Both the position numbers and the translations under genes were made by a program. A stretch of DNA of 64,000 bases from Alkalitalea saponilacus (GTDB lineage Bacteria > Bacteroidota > Bacteroidia > Bacteroidales > Marinilabiliaceae): contig NZ_FUYV01000005.1 in the NCBI RefSeq assembly GCF_900168165.1, positions 124,001 to 188,000 on the forward strand, read 5' to 3'. The notes under the pieces are model-generated. The model worked only from the letters and a program-made list of their open reading frames with translations. It had not been told where the DNA came from and made no database searches. This document shows, piece by piece, positions 46,915-54,767 of the stretch; the stretch's first letter is position 1; each line of letters begins with the position of its first letter.

Positions 46915-47646
46915 TTATTTCCAGTATTCTTCTATCCATTTTACAGGAGCTACCCTTCGGTACCATTTTCCGCTGATTCCTTTGATGGCTTCCGGCGGAT
47001 TGGGTTTTCCGTGAAAGACAATAACTTTTGAGTTTTCAGGGATTTGAGCTGTTCCAAACCAACCCAGTGGTTTTGGCAGACAATGTCTTTTAAAACTTAC
47101 GCACCACTCGGCCGGCCAATATTTGATTTTGCCTTGAGATGCCATATATCCTGTAATAAATTCCTGTTCGTTTCTGACCGATGAGAGAACTTTTTTCATA
47201 TTATTGTTAAGATACTCAAGAGCATCTGAGTGTGTTCCGGCATTGAAACGGTAAACAGAAGTGTTTCCTGTTACATCTTTTTTATCCCACTCCTTGATTA
47301 CCAGGAACTCTCCTTCTTCTTGGAACAAACAATCAATGTTATCTACAATCACTACATCAAGATCTAAAAACAGTGTTGGACCTTCCAGGTCGTGCAGTTT
47401 TTCAACAAAACTGGCCACTTTTAGCCACCCATGTCCAAATACCCATGGTTTTCTCTCATCAAAGTCGCTGATTCCGGTTTGTGGAATATCCTTTACCTCA
47501 ATTTCCGGATCGATACCATTGCCATCATCGGTTAAGCATACGAATCTAAAATCCAAAGTTAAATTGCGTTTAACCATGGAATAGAGTCTGTTGATGTATT
47601 CGGGACCAAATTTTGTCCCCCATTTAATACAAATTACATTATTCAT
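46915..47646 (-). CDS. Glycosyltransferase-like protein (GT-A fold, DxD motif)
   Basis: A 243-residue protein resembling retaining GT-A glycosyltransferases such as GT8. It has MNNVICIKWGTKFGPEYINRL at the start, the sugar-nucleotide acid motif LFLDLDVVIVDNID, FNAGTH and the late VVFHGKP-type (VIVFHGKPNPPEAI) segment. From ATG 47646 the N-terminus fits the fold; a TTG at 47709 would add 21 residues that do not look like the family. It lies between the two Stealth genes in the same direction, so it probably acts in the same surface glycan pathway. Donor and acceptor are unknown. Confidence 0.8.
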   Translation of the reverse strand: MNNVICIKWGTKFGPEYINRLYSMVKRNLTLDFRFVCLTDDGNGIDPEIEVKDIPQTGISDFDERKPWVFGHGWLKVASFVEKLHDLEGPTLFLDLDVVIVDNIDCLFQEEGEFLVIKEWDKKDVTGNTSVYRFNAGTHSDALEYLNNNMKKVLSSVRNEQEFITGYMASQGKIKYWPAEWCVSFKRHCLPKPLGWFGTAQIPENSKVIVFHGKPNPPEAIKGISGKWYRRVAPVKWIEEYWK

Positions 47647-47705
47647 TATCTCAAGGATTTTAGATTTGTTAGTATAGCAAAAGTATAGATTTATTCTGAT
47701 TTGCG

Positions 47706-48722
47706 TCAATAATTATTGCTAATTTCCCCCATAACGGACTCTAAACTCCCAATTCTTCTCTCCAACCAATGCAAGGTTTCCTGTTTAACTTTATCGTTTG
47801 CCATGTCCAAGCTTTGTAGGCAGGTAAATGCTGTGTTTTTATCACGATCTGCAAAGAAAAGTTTGATTTTCAAATGCCGGTAAGTTAATTTATTAAGCTT
47901 AAGCCTGATGGTTTTATACCTGTTATCTATTATTGCTCGTTTGTTTTTAAATGCTAAATGATTTGTAAGAGCTGTTGGAACATATTGTTCTTCTGATCTT
48001 AAGGGATACTTTATATTGCTAGTGAGCAAATCTTCATTATTTGAGAAAAAATCAGATTGCAGAGATTTAAATTGCGGATGTGGGTTATGTGGAACACGGA
48101 AATATTTTTTTGAATATCCGGTTATTTTTGCACTAAGAGCTTGAGCAATTCTGTTTTTTACTCTGTTTTTCTCTTTTTTTACCAGATGGTATAATGAATT
48201 ATACCATCTTTCTGATTGTTGAGTTTCCCATTTACCTCTAACAACAATTTTGTTATCAATAAAGAACGATTCAGCTTTTACCGGTCTAATAAAGAGATAA
48301 TCATCATTTAAATAGATATATCGTTCGGATAGGTCGGGTATTCTCCACAAAAGCGACTCAATTGAAAGACTGTTAAAAGTTGGAAGGTTGCTTTCGTATC
48401 CTTTGAATATCACTTTATGGTCGATGATGAGGACCCTGTTTGCAAATGAACTTTTTTCAATTAAGCTCATAAAATCAGGGGTCTGTTCATCGGTTACGAT
48501 AAAAATTTTCCTTATCCAGGGGGCAAACCGCAAAATAGAAGCAATGCAATAAATAAATTCTCCGGCTTCGTTAAATCTGGTTGAATGTGCTGATGGGGGT
48601 CTCCGTCCGATAGATGTAAGATATCGGTTAAGTTTTTCGCTATGTTTCGGATCCTGACCATCAACCCACGTAATTACCGCATCTATGGCATCGGGGTTTT
48701 CAAACTTAGTAGAGTTTTGCAT
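47706..48722 (-). CDS. Stealth-family sugar-phosphate transferase, copy B
   Basis: A 338-residue second Stealth protein with CR1 AIDAVITWVDGQDP, CR2 CIASILRFAPWIRKIFIVTDEQ with LPTFNSLSIESLLWRIP and YLNDDYLFIRPV, CR3 histidine region VPHNPHPQFKSL and a CR4-like DMANDKVKQ. It is clearly a paralogue of copy A; the segment around TRFNEAGEF-YCIAS and the ADR-K-x-F-CLQSLDMA end are shared. First of the three minus-strand genes; a TAAATTTG element at 48755-48762 on the minus strand may be its -7 box. Confidence 0.88.
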   Translation of the reverse strand: MQNSTKFENPDAIDAVITWVDGQDPKHSEKLNRYLTSIGRRPPSAHSTRFNEAGEFIYCIASILRFAPWIRKIFIVTDEQTPDFMSLIEKSSFANRVLIIDHKVIFKGYESNLPTFNSLSIESLLWRIPDLSERYIYLNDDYLFIRPVKAESFFIDNKIVVRGKWETQQSERWYNSLYHLVKKEKNRVKNRIAQALSAKITGYSKKYFRVPHNPHPQFKSLQSDFFSNNEDLLTSNIKYPLRSEEQYVPTALTNHLAFKNKRAIIDNRYKTIRLKLNKLTYRHLKIKLFFADRDKNTAFTCLQSLDMANDKVKQETLHWLERRIGSLESVMGEISNNY

Positions 48723-48793
48723 TTGGTTCCTTTGGATATAAGTTATATTACTGACAAATTTAGCTATTTTTGTAAACTATTTGTGAATTAATA
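48723..48793. promoter_or_regulatory. Divergent promoter region between Stealth B and LTA-synthase-like genes
   Basis: Two -7-like elements point outward: TAAATTTG on the minus strand (48755-48762) and TATTTTTG on the plus strand (48765-48772), only two bases apart. No convincing -33 TTTG is found for either. A single regulator binding here could affect both surface-glycan gene sets. Confidence 0.4.
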
Positions 48794-50635
48794 ATGAGTG
48801 ATATGACCAGATTTTTCAAGTATATTTTCAAGGTAGCTCTTTTTTGGATTCTGTTTTTTGCGCTTCACCGGTTGCTTTTTATGATATTCAATTCGGGTTA
48901 TTCCGGGGATGCCGGTTTTGGCTCTTTACTGGCTTCATACGCAGTTGGTTTAAGACTTGACCTCTCTTTTACTGGTTACATTTTACTGTTAACGTGCGTC
49001 ATGCAATTGATTACTTTACCAATAATTAGACGATTTGAATTTACTCATTTGCATTGGTTGCACTATGTTATTATTCCTGTTTTTATGGCATTGATGTTTG
49101 CCAACACAAATCTATATTCCTACTGGGGCAGACATCTGGATGGTGAGGCGCTTGGATTCTTGGCTACTCCCATGGTTATTCTGGCATCGTTACAATGGTG
49201 GGAGGTTATTTTGTTTTTTGTTTTATTGATAGTTGCAAGCTGGGGAACAATCCTGATTTATATTAAATGGATGAAATCAGGAGAGGAAAAATCTGTATCT
49301 AAAATGCAACCATTACCGCTGGTAATGGCTGCTTTCATTACGCTTTTCACAGGTGCATTAATGATTATTCCCATTAGAGGAAGTTTTGGCGTTGCTCCAA
49401 TCAATACAGGCGTTGCTTATTTCTCGCAGCACATGTTTGCCAATCATTCTGCTATAAATCCACTTTGGAATCTTTTTTACAGCCTTAAAAGACTGGATGC
49501 CACAACCCGCCATTACCGGTTTATGGATCAGGAAAAGGCTGAAAAGATTTTTAATAAAATGATGCATCAATCGGGAGAGACGCAAATACTAATTAACCAA
49601 CCACAACCTAATGTTGTGGTCATTTTGCTGGAAAGTTTTTCCGCGCAGGTTATTGGTAGCATGGGAGGAGAGGCTGTTACGCCAAACTTCGATTCACTCG
49701 TTCCCGAAGGGGTTCTTTTTAATAATATTTATGCGGCCTCCGACAGGTCAGACAAGGGACTGGTAGCCGCGTTAGCGGGTTACCAGGTGATGCCTGCGTA
49801 TTCCATTATGCAATATCCTGCCAAATCGCAATCGCTTAGATTTCTGCCCAATAAGTTAAAAGAGGGAGGTTTTTATGATCTTACATACATGTACGGCGGC
49901 GATATCGGTTTTAAGGGAATGAATTCTTTTGTCACATTGTCGGGTTTTGAAAAAGTAATTACCATCAACGATTTTCCGCGCTCAACTCACGGACAAAAAT
50001 GGGGCGTTCACGATGAATATACTTTTGAACGATTAATTGAGGAGATGTCGATAGCTCAATCGCCTTATTTTCAGTTTTACTTTACACTTAGCAGTCATGA
50101 ACCATTTGATGTCCCAATGGATAGGGTTTATGATGATCCCTATTTGAATTCGGTGTTTTATACCGATCAGTGTTTGGGAGATTTTTTTAGGAGTGTTAAA
50201 TCAAAGGGGTTGTGGGATAATACTTTATTTATACTGATTGCAGATCATGGCGTACCGGGACCGGCCAGAGCCACTTCACAGATGATTGAGAGGTATCATA
50301 TTCCTATGTTATGGACAGGTGGTGCTTTGGCTGTAAAGGATACAGTAATTTCAACCATCGGCAGCCAGACAGATATGGTATCTACGTTGTTAAATCAGCT
50401 TCGCTTGGATGACAGCGAATTTCCGTTCAGCAAGAATCTGCTTGCCGAAGAGGTTGAGGAGTTTGCATTTTTTACCTATCCCGATGCATTTGGACTCATT
50501 ACACCTGACCTGTACAAAGTTTACGATAATAATGCAGGTCGATATATAGTTTTTGAAGGAGAAGCTACTGCGATTGACAGTTTAAAAGGCAAGGCTTACC
50601 TTCAGGTTTTATCGCTTGATCATTTAAACAGATAA
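48794..50635 (+). CDS. LTA-synthase-like membrane phosphotransferase (alkaline-phosphatase fold)
   Basis: A 613-residue protein with five membrane helices (about 10-195) and an extracytoplasmic sulfatase/LtaS-type domain (about 260-560; VVVILLESFSAQVIG, LIADHGVPGPA). LtaS enzymes take a glycerol-phosphate or phosphoethanolamine group from a phospholipid through a Thr nucleophile. The equivalent loop here is YAASDRSDKGL, with Ser where the related Bacteroidota sequences I know have Thr (DRTDKG). Ser is chemically able to act in this superfamily. In diderm bacteria such proteins modify lipid A or other glycans. It overlaps nothing and is followed three bases later by the U32 gene. Confidence 0.87.
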   Translation: MSDMTRFFKYIFKVALFWILFFALHRLLFMIFNSGYSGDAGFGSLLASYAVGLRLDLSFTGYILLLTCVMQLITLPIIRRFEFTHLHWLHYVIIPVFMALMFANTNLYSYWGRHLDGEALGFLATPMVILASLQWWEVILFFVLLIVASWGTILIYIKWMKSGEEKSVSKMQPLPLVMAAFITLFTGALMIIPIRGSFGVAPINTGVAYFSQHMFANHSAINPLWNLFYSLKRLDATTRHYRFMDQEKAEKIFNKMMHQSGETQILINQPQPNVVVILLESFSAQVIGSMGGEAVTPNFDSLVPEGVLFNNIYAASDRSDKGLVAALAGYQVMPAYSIMQYPAKSQSLRFLPNKLKEGGFYDLTYMYGGDIGFKGMNSFVTLSGFEKVITINDFPRSTHGQKWGVHDEYTFERLIEEMSIAQSPYFQFYFTLSSHEPFDVPMDRVYDDPYLNSVFYTDQCLGDFFRSVKSKGLWDNTLFILIADHGVPGPARATSQMIERYHIPMLWTGGALAVKDTVISTIGSQTDMVSTLLNQLRLDDSEFPFSKNLLAEEVEEFAFFTYPDAFGLITPDLYKVYDNNAGRYIVFEGEATAIDSLKGKAYLQVLSLDHLNR

Positions 50636-50638
50636 CAA

Positions 50639-51895
50639 ATGACCAGAAAAGATTTTGAGGTGATGGCTCCCGCGGGTTCATTTGAATCATTAAAGGCAGC
50701 TATTCAAGGAGGGGCAGATTCGGTCTACTTTGGTGCAGGTAATCTGAATATGCGGTCACGTTCGTCATCCAATTTCAGTGCGGGGGATTTAAAAGAAATA
50801 GCTTCAATTTGCAAAGAAAACGGGTTAAAATCCTATCTAACTCTGAACATTGTGTTGTATGATGAAGATCTGGAGGAGATGCGGAAAATGGTGGATGTAG
50901 CAAAGGAAAGCGGTATCTCAGCGGTGATTGTTTCTGACCAGGCAGCCATTCACTATGCCTCACAAAAAGGGATTCCTATTCATATAAGTACGCAGGTAAA
51001 TATCTCTAATATTGAAACACTTAGGTTTTATAGCAAATACGCAGATGTTGTAGTTCTGGCTCGTGAATTAAACATGGATCAGGTTAAGAAAATTCATGAA
51101 GCCATTGTTGAAGAAGATATTCGTGGCCCTGGCGGGGATTTGGTGCGTATCGAAATGTTTGCTCACGGAGCGTTGTGTATGGCAGTATCGGGGAAGTGTT
51201 ATCTCAGCTTACATCAATACAACTATTCGGCAAACCGGGGCGCTTGTTTGCAGTCGTGCCGCAGGGGATATGTTGTTACCGACAAAGAATCGGGCGACGA
51301 GCTGGAGGTGGATAATCAATATATTATGTCGCCTAAAGATTTAAAAACTATACACTTTTTAAACAAGTTGGTAGATTCTGGAGTGCGAATTTTCAAAATA
51401 GAAGGACGAGCCAGGGGGCCTGAATATGTAAAAAGTGTTTCCGCTTGCTATAACGAGGCGTTAGAGGCCATTGCAGGAGGGTATTTTACATCGGAGTTCA
51501 TTGCAGGTTGGGATGAACGTCTCTCATCGGTTTTTAATCGTGGGTTTTGGGATGGATACTACCAGGGACAGAAATTGGGAGAGTGGAGTGCCAATTACGG
51601 ATCGATGGCCACCAAACGTAAAATATACGTGGGAAAGGGAACCAACTATTTTCCAAAAATCGGGGTAGGGGAGTTTCGCCTTGAAACCCAGAGCCTTAAT
51701 GTTGACGACGAGATTTTAATTACCGGGCCAACTACCGGTGTTCTTGAGATGAAGGTAAAAGAACTGAGAGTTGACCTTAAACCTGTTAATGAGGTTAAAA
51801 AGGGCGATCTATTTTCAATGCCGGTGGATGATAAGATACGTCGGTCAGATAAATTATTTAAAATTGTAAAAGCCAGTCAGGCCAAAATTCAATAG
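50639..51895 (+). CDS. Peptidase U32 family protein (TrhP/RlhA-like RNA hydroxylation)
   Basis: A 418-residue U32-family protein. The Cys-rich motif MFAHGALCMAVSGKCYLS followed by NRGACLQSCRRGY, near residues 175-215, is shared with TrhP (YegQ) and RlhA, which are needed for 5-hydroxylation of tRNA uridine-34 and 23S rRNA cytidine in E. coli using prephenate. Despite the family name, protease activity is doubtful. The N-terminus EVMAPAGSFESLKAAIQGGAD is the usual TIM-barrel start. Three bases separate it from the LTA-synthase-like gene and 12 from the DUF2797 gene. Confidence 0.9.
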   Translation: MTRKDFEVMAPAGSFESLKAAIQGGADSVYFGAGNLNMRSRSSSNFSAGDLKEIASICKENGLKSYLTLNIVLYDEDLEEMRKMVDVAKESGISAVIVSDQAAIHYASQKGIPIHISTQVNISNIETLRFYSKYADVVVLARELNMDQVKKIHEAIVEEDIRGPGGDLVRIEMFAHGALCMAVSGKCYLSLHQYNYSANRGACLQSCRRGYVVTDKESGDELEVDNQYIMSPKDLKTIHFLNKLVDSGVRIFKIEGRARGPEYVKSVSACYNEALEAIAGGYFTSEFIAGWDERLSSVFNRGFWDGYYQGQKLGEWSANYGSMATKRKIYVGKGTNYFPKIGVGEFRLETQSLNVDDEILITGPTTGVLEMKVKELRVDLKPVNEVKKGDLFSMPVDDKIRRSDKLFKIVKASQAKIQ

Positions 51896-51907
51896 AGAGC
51901 TAATTTA

Positions 51908-52714
51908 ATGCCAGTATTTGAAGGAAATCTGTCAAAAATGAGAGGAACCGTTTCTGCTGACGGCTCTGTTACATATGTTTTGAAACTCAGTGCCGATGAG
52001 GTGCCGATGAGTGATTTGATTGGTCAGAAGCTGAATTTCGAATTCAGCGGCCAGATCAATTGCATATCTTGTGGTAAAACCACACGAAAATCTTTTGCAC
52101 AGGGTTTCTGCTTTAACTGTATGCAAACAGCTCCGGAAGCCAGCGAGTGTGTGTTAAGGCCGGCATTGTGCAAAGCTCATGTGGGAGTTTCAAGAGATGC
52201 GGATTGGGCACAAATGCATTGTTTACAGCCTCATTATGTATATCTGGCAAATACCGGAGAGATAAAAGTTGGCGTAACCCGTCAATCGCAAATTCCTGTT
52301 CGGTGGATTGACCAGGGCGCATCGGCAGCCATAAAGATTTGTAAAACTCCAAACCGACATATGGCAGGTCTGGTTGAGATGCACCTCTCAAAGCATTTTA
52401 CCGATAAAACATTATGGAAAAAAATGGTTTCGGGCACCGTTGATGAAGCTCTTGATTTACTTAAATTCAGAAAAGAAGCCATAGAATTATTAAGTTCAGG
52501 TATGCAGCAGTTTGTTGACGAAGATGATTCAATCTATTCATTGAAATATCCGGTGCAGAAATATCCGATTAAACCTGTCACAGTTACCTTCGATAAAGAA
52601 CGGAGTTTTAGTGGTACCTTAAGCGGAATAAGGGGACAGTATTTGCTTTTTGAAGATGAACAGGTACTCAATATAAGAAGGCATAACGGCTATCGTGTCA
52701 GTTTAAGCTATTGA
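51908..52714 (+). CDS. DUF2797 family protein
   Basis: A 268-residue DUF2797 protein. Residues 45-80 have two CxxC pairs (NCISCGKTT and CFNCM), followed by a Cys/His pair (ALCKAHVG), suggesting a bound metal. The core HYVYLANTGEIKVGVTRQ then WIDQGA resembles a GIY-YIG-type fold, but the full catalytic set of that nuclease family is not evident. Function is unknown. It is the third gene of a plus-strand run after LTA-synthase-like and U32 genes, and its end overlaps the convergent gene at 52708 by seven bases. Confidence 0.85.
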   Translation: MPVFEGNLSKMRGTVSADGSVTYVLKLSADEVPMSDLIGQKLNFEFSGQINCISCGKTTRKSFAQGFCFNCMQTAPEASECVLRPALCKAHVGVSRDADWAQMHCLQPHYVYLANTGEIKVGVTRQSQIPVRWIDQGASAAIKICKTPNRHMAGLVEMHLSKHFTDKTLWKKMVSGTVDEALDLLKFRKEAIELLSSGMQQFVDEDDSIYSLKYPVQKYPIKPVTVTFDKERSFSGTLSGIRGQYLLFEDEQVLNIRRHNGYRVSLSY

Positions 52715-53610
52715 TTTCGCCACGGAAGTTCTGTAATATTTCCCTGGCGCATCCTACGATTAAATAAAAATTTCAGATTTACTGATACCGGATAGTAATC
52801 AGAGATATAAACATTCTGATTTTTTACCCGGTGTGTTTCAATTCTTCTTACGTCAAAATAGCTGTTTACAAAAATATAGTCACTCATTGCATGAAATTCT
52901 TCTTTACCATAAGCGTTATAAGTGGGATATATCCGATTCTTTCCTGACTTAGCAAGTTCTGAACTGTTCTCAATTGACAGAAACCTATCCCAGTTTGATC
53001 GCATAATCCTGTATGTTCTGGATGCTTCATTCATGTGAAACGATCCTGTAACGATCACCGGTGCATTTCCTGCCAACTCTCGTATTCTCTTTAAAAACAG
53101 AGCGCTGCTGATGATATCCTCATCCTCGTTATTCTTACAAAAATGTACGTTAAATACAAAAAAAATGTGTCCTGATTCAATGTTCTCCAGTTTTGTCCAG
53201 TTTATCAGATGAATTTGATTACAAGTAACTAAATCTTTTTGGGTTATTACACCTTCGCCGGATATGTAAAACCTTGATTTTGATAGAACTCTGAATTTAT
53301 CTGTTTTATAGAATATAGGGTTGAGTTGATCTGCATCTGCTTCATCTATATCCTGCGATATAATATAACTATATGCAGGAAGTATGGTAGACAAGCTTCT
53401 TAATCGTTTGATATTAACTTGTTGCATTCCGATGATGTCAGGGTTTTGATTTTTGAAATATTGCTGTATGATTGGTAAGCGATTCTCCCACGTGTTTACA
53501 GAATCTGAGACAATTGAACTGCCGGAATTGAAAGTAATAACATCCAGTTGTCCCGAACGGGAACAACTGATTACAACAGCAAATAGAAATATGTAAAGGC
53601 AGTATCTCAT
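52708..53610 (-). CDS. Endonuclease/exonuclease/phosphatase-fold lipoprotein
   Basis: A 300-residue lipoprotein: the signal MRYCLYIFLFAVVI is followed by SCS at the lipobox. The rest matches the EEP fold: TFNSGS at the first strand, DIIGMQQVN (the metal-binding acid is Gln here where active enzymes have Glu in LQE), VFNVHF, VIVTGSFHMNEAS (GDFN in active enzymes) and SDYIFVN/SDYYPV (SDH in active enzymes). Several catalytic acids are therefore replaced, so enzyme activity is doubtful. It may bind a phosphate substrate at the outer membrane. It converges on and overlaps DUF2797. Confidence 0.72.
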   Translation of the reverse strand: MRYCLYIFLFAVVISCSRSGQLDVITFNSGSSIVSDSVNTWENRLPIIQQYFKNQNPDIIGMQQVNIKRLRSLSTILPAYSYIISQDIDEADADQLNPIFYKTDKFRVLSKSRFYISGEGVITQKDLVTCNQIHLINWTKLENIESGHIFFVFNVHFCKNNEDEDIISSALFLKRIRELAGNAPVIVTGSFHMNEASRTYRIMRSNWDRFLSIENSSELAKSGKNRIYPTYNAYGKEEFHAMSDYIFVNSYFDVRRIETHRVKNQNVYISDYYPVSVNLKFLFNRRMRQGNITELPWRNQ

Positions 53611-53762
53611 ACTTTTAATTCATCATCTGCAAAAATCAGGAAAATAAGATTTCTTAAGTAAAGATATTACAACTTGGAGTGCACATTGTTTTTTTTACAG
53701 GAACGACCTGTTTTTATTGATGATGGTTGCCTAATGCGTTGACCACCTTTTCAATTTGTAGA

Positions 53763-54749
53763 TCAAACTTGCGTCCAATTATTTGATTTTGCAGATTTTT
53801 TTAATGCATCAATCACTTTCATATTGTTTATGGCATCCATTGTTTCTACCGGCATGGGTTGATTATTTAATAATGCTTCGGCAAAGGCATCAAACATTAA
53901 CCCATAGGCATCTGACGGAGGGAATTTTACGACTCTTGAGCCAAGGGAAGAGTTGATGGAGACTTCTGCCGGAACATCAACATAGGTATTAAATGGCAAA
54001 TGAATAGTTATAGTACCTGCTGTCCCAATTATATCTACCTTTTGAAAAGGCTCAGAAAGCGTTGAAACATAGTAAGATGCACGAGATTCATCAAATTCTA
54101 GAATGCCCGAAGTGTGCATATCGGTTTTAAATTCGGGATGTCGTTTTACCATTGAAAGAACCCTTATGGGTTCTTTCCCCAGCAAAAATCTTGGAACCGA
54201 TACAGCATAACATCCAATATCCATTAAAGCTCCGCCTCCATACTCTTCAATGTTTCGGATATTACCCGGTGAAGGGTTGTTGTATGAAAATGAAGTGTGA
54301 ATCTGGTTGATGTCTCCAATTTGATTGGTGGCTATAACATCCTTAATGTGTTTCCACATAGGATGAAAGCGGTACATGAAGGCCTCCATGAAGGGAATTT
54401 TGGATTCTTCAGATATGTTATGAAGCATTATTGCTTCATTCGCATCCATGGACAGGGGCTTTTCGCAAAGGACAGGTTTTTTTGCTTTAATTGCTTTTAT
54501 AGTCCACTCGGCATGTAAATGATTTGGCAGAGGGATATATACAGCATCAACCTCAGCATCATCGATAAGCTCTTGATAGTTCTGGTGAACCACCGGAATA
54601 TTAAAGTCTTTAGCAGCTTGCTGAGCTTGTTCTATTTTTCGGGATGCAATGGCATAGATGCAACTGTACTTTGTTTTACTCAGAGGTAAAACGATTCTTT
54701 TAATTAAGTGGTTTGATACTCCTAAAACTCCGATTTTTATCTTGTCCAT
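53763..54749 (-). CDS. Gfo/Idh/MocA family oxidoreductase
   Basis: A 328-residue NAD(P)-dependent oxidoreductase. The Rossmann motif GVLGVSNH is at the N-terminus, the hallmark CEKPLSM near residue 95 (Lys in the active site), and the C-terminal domain begins with GGGALMDIGCYAV. Family members oxidise sugars, inositol or related alcohols or act on nucleotide sugars; the substrate here is not readable. It stands 152 bases upstream of the EEP lipoprotein and 18 bases downstream of the DUF3352 gene. Confidence 0.9.
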   Translation of the reverse strand: MDKIKIGVLGVSNHLIKRIVLPLSKTKYSCIYAIASRKIEQAQQAAKDFNIPVVHQNYQELIDDAEVDAVYIPLPNHLHAEWTIKAIKAKKPVLCEKPLSMDANEAIMLHNISEESKIPFMEAFMYRFHPMWKHIKDVIATNQIGDINQIHTSFSYNNPSPGNIRNIEEYGGGALMDIGCYAVSVPRFLLGKEPIRVLSMVKRHPEFKTDMHTSGILEFDESRASYYVSTLSEPFQKVDIIGTAGTITIHLPFNTYVDVPAEVSINSSLGSRVVKFPPSDAYGLMFDAFAEALLNNQPMPVETMDAINNMKVIDALKKSAKSNNWTQV

Positions 54750-54767
54750 GATTAATATTCGATTTTG

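Noticed and set aside
50639-51895. Collagenase-type protease from the peptidase U32 name
   Set aside because: The Cys motif matches RNA-hydroxylation members TrhP/RlhA better, and no protease active site is evident.
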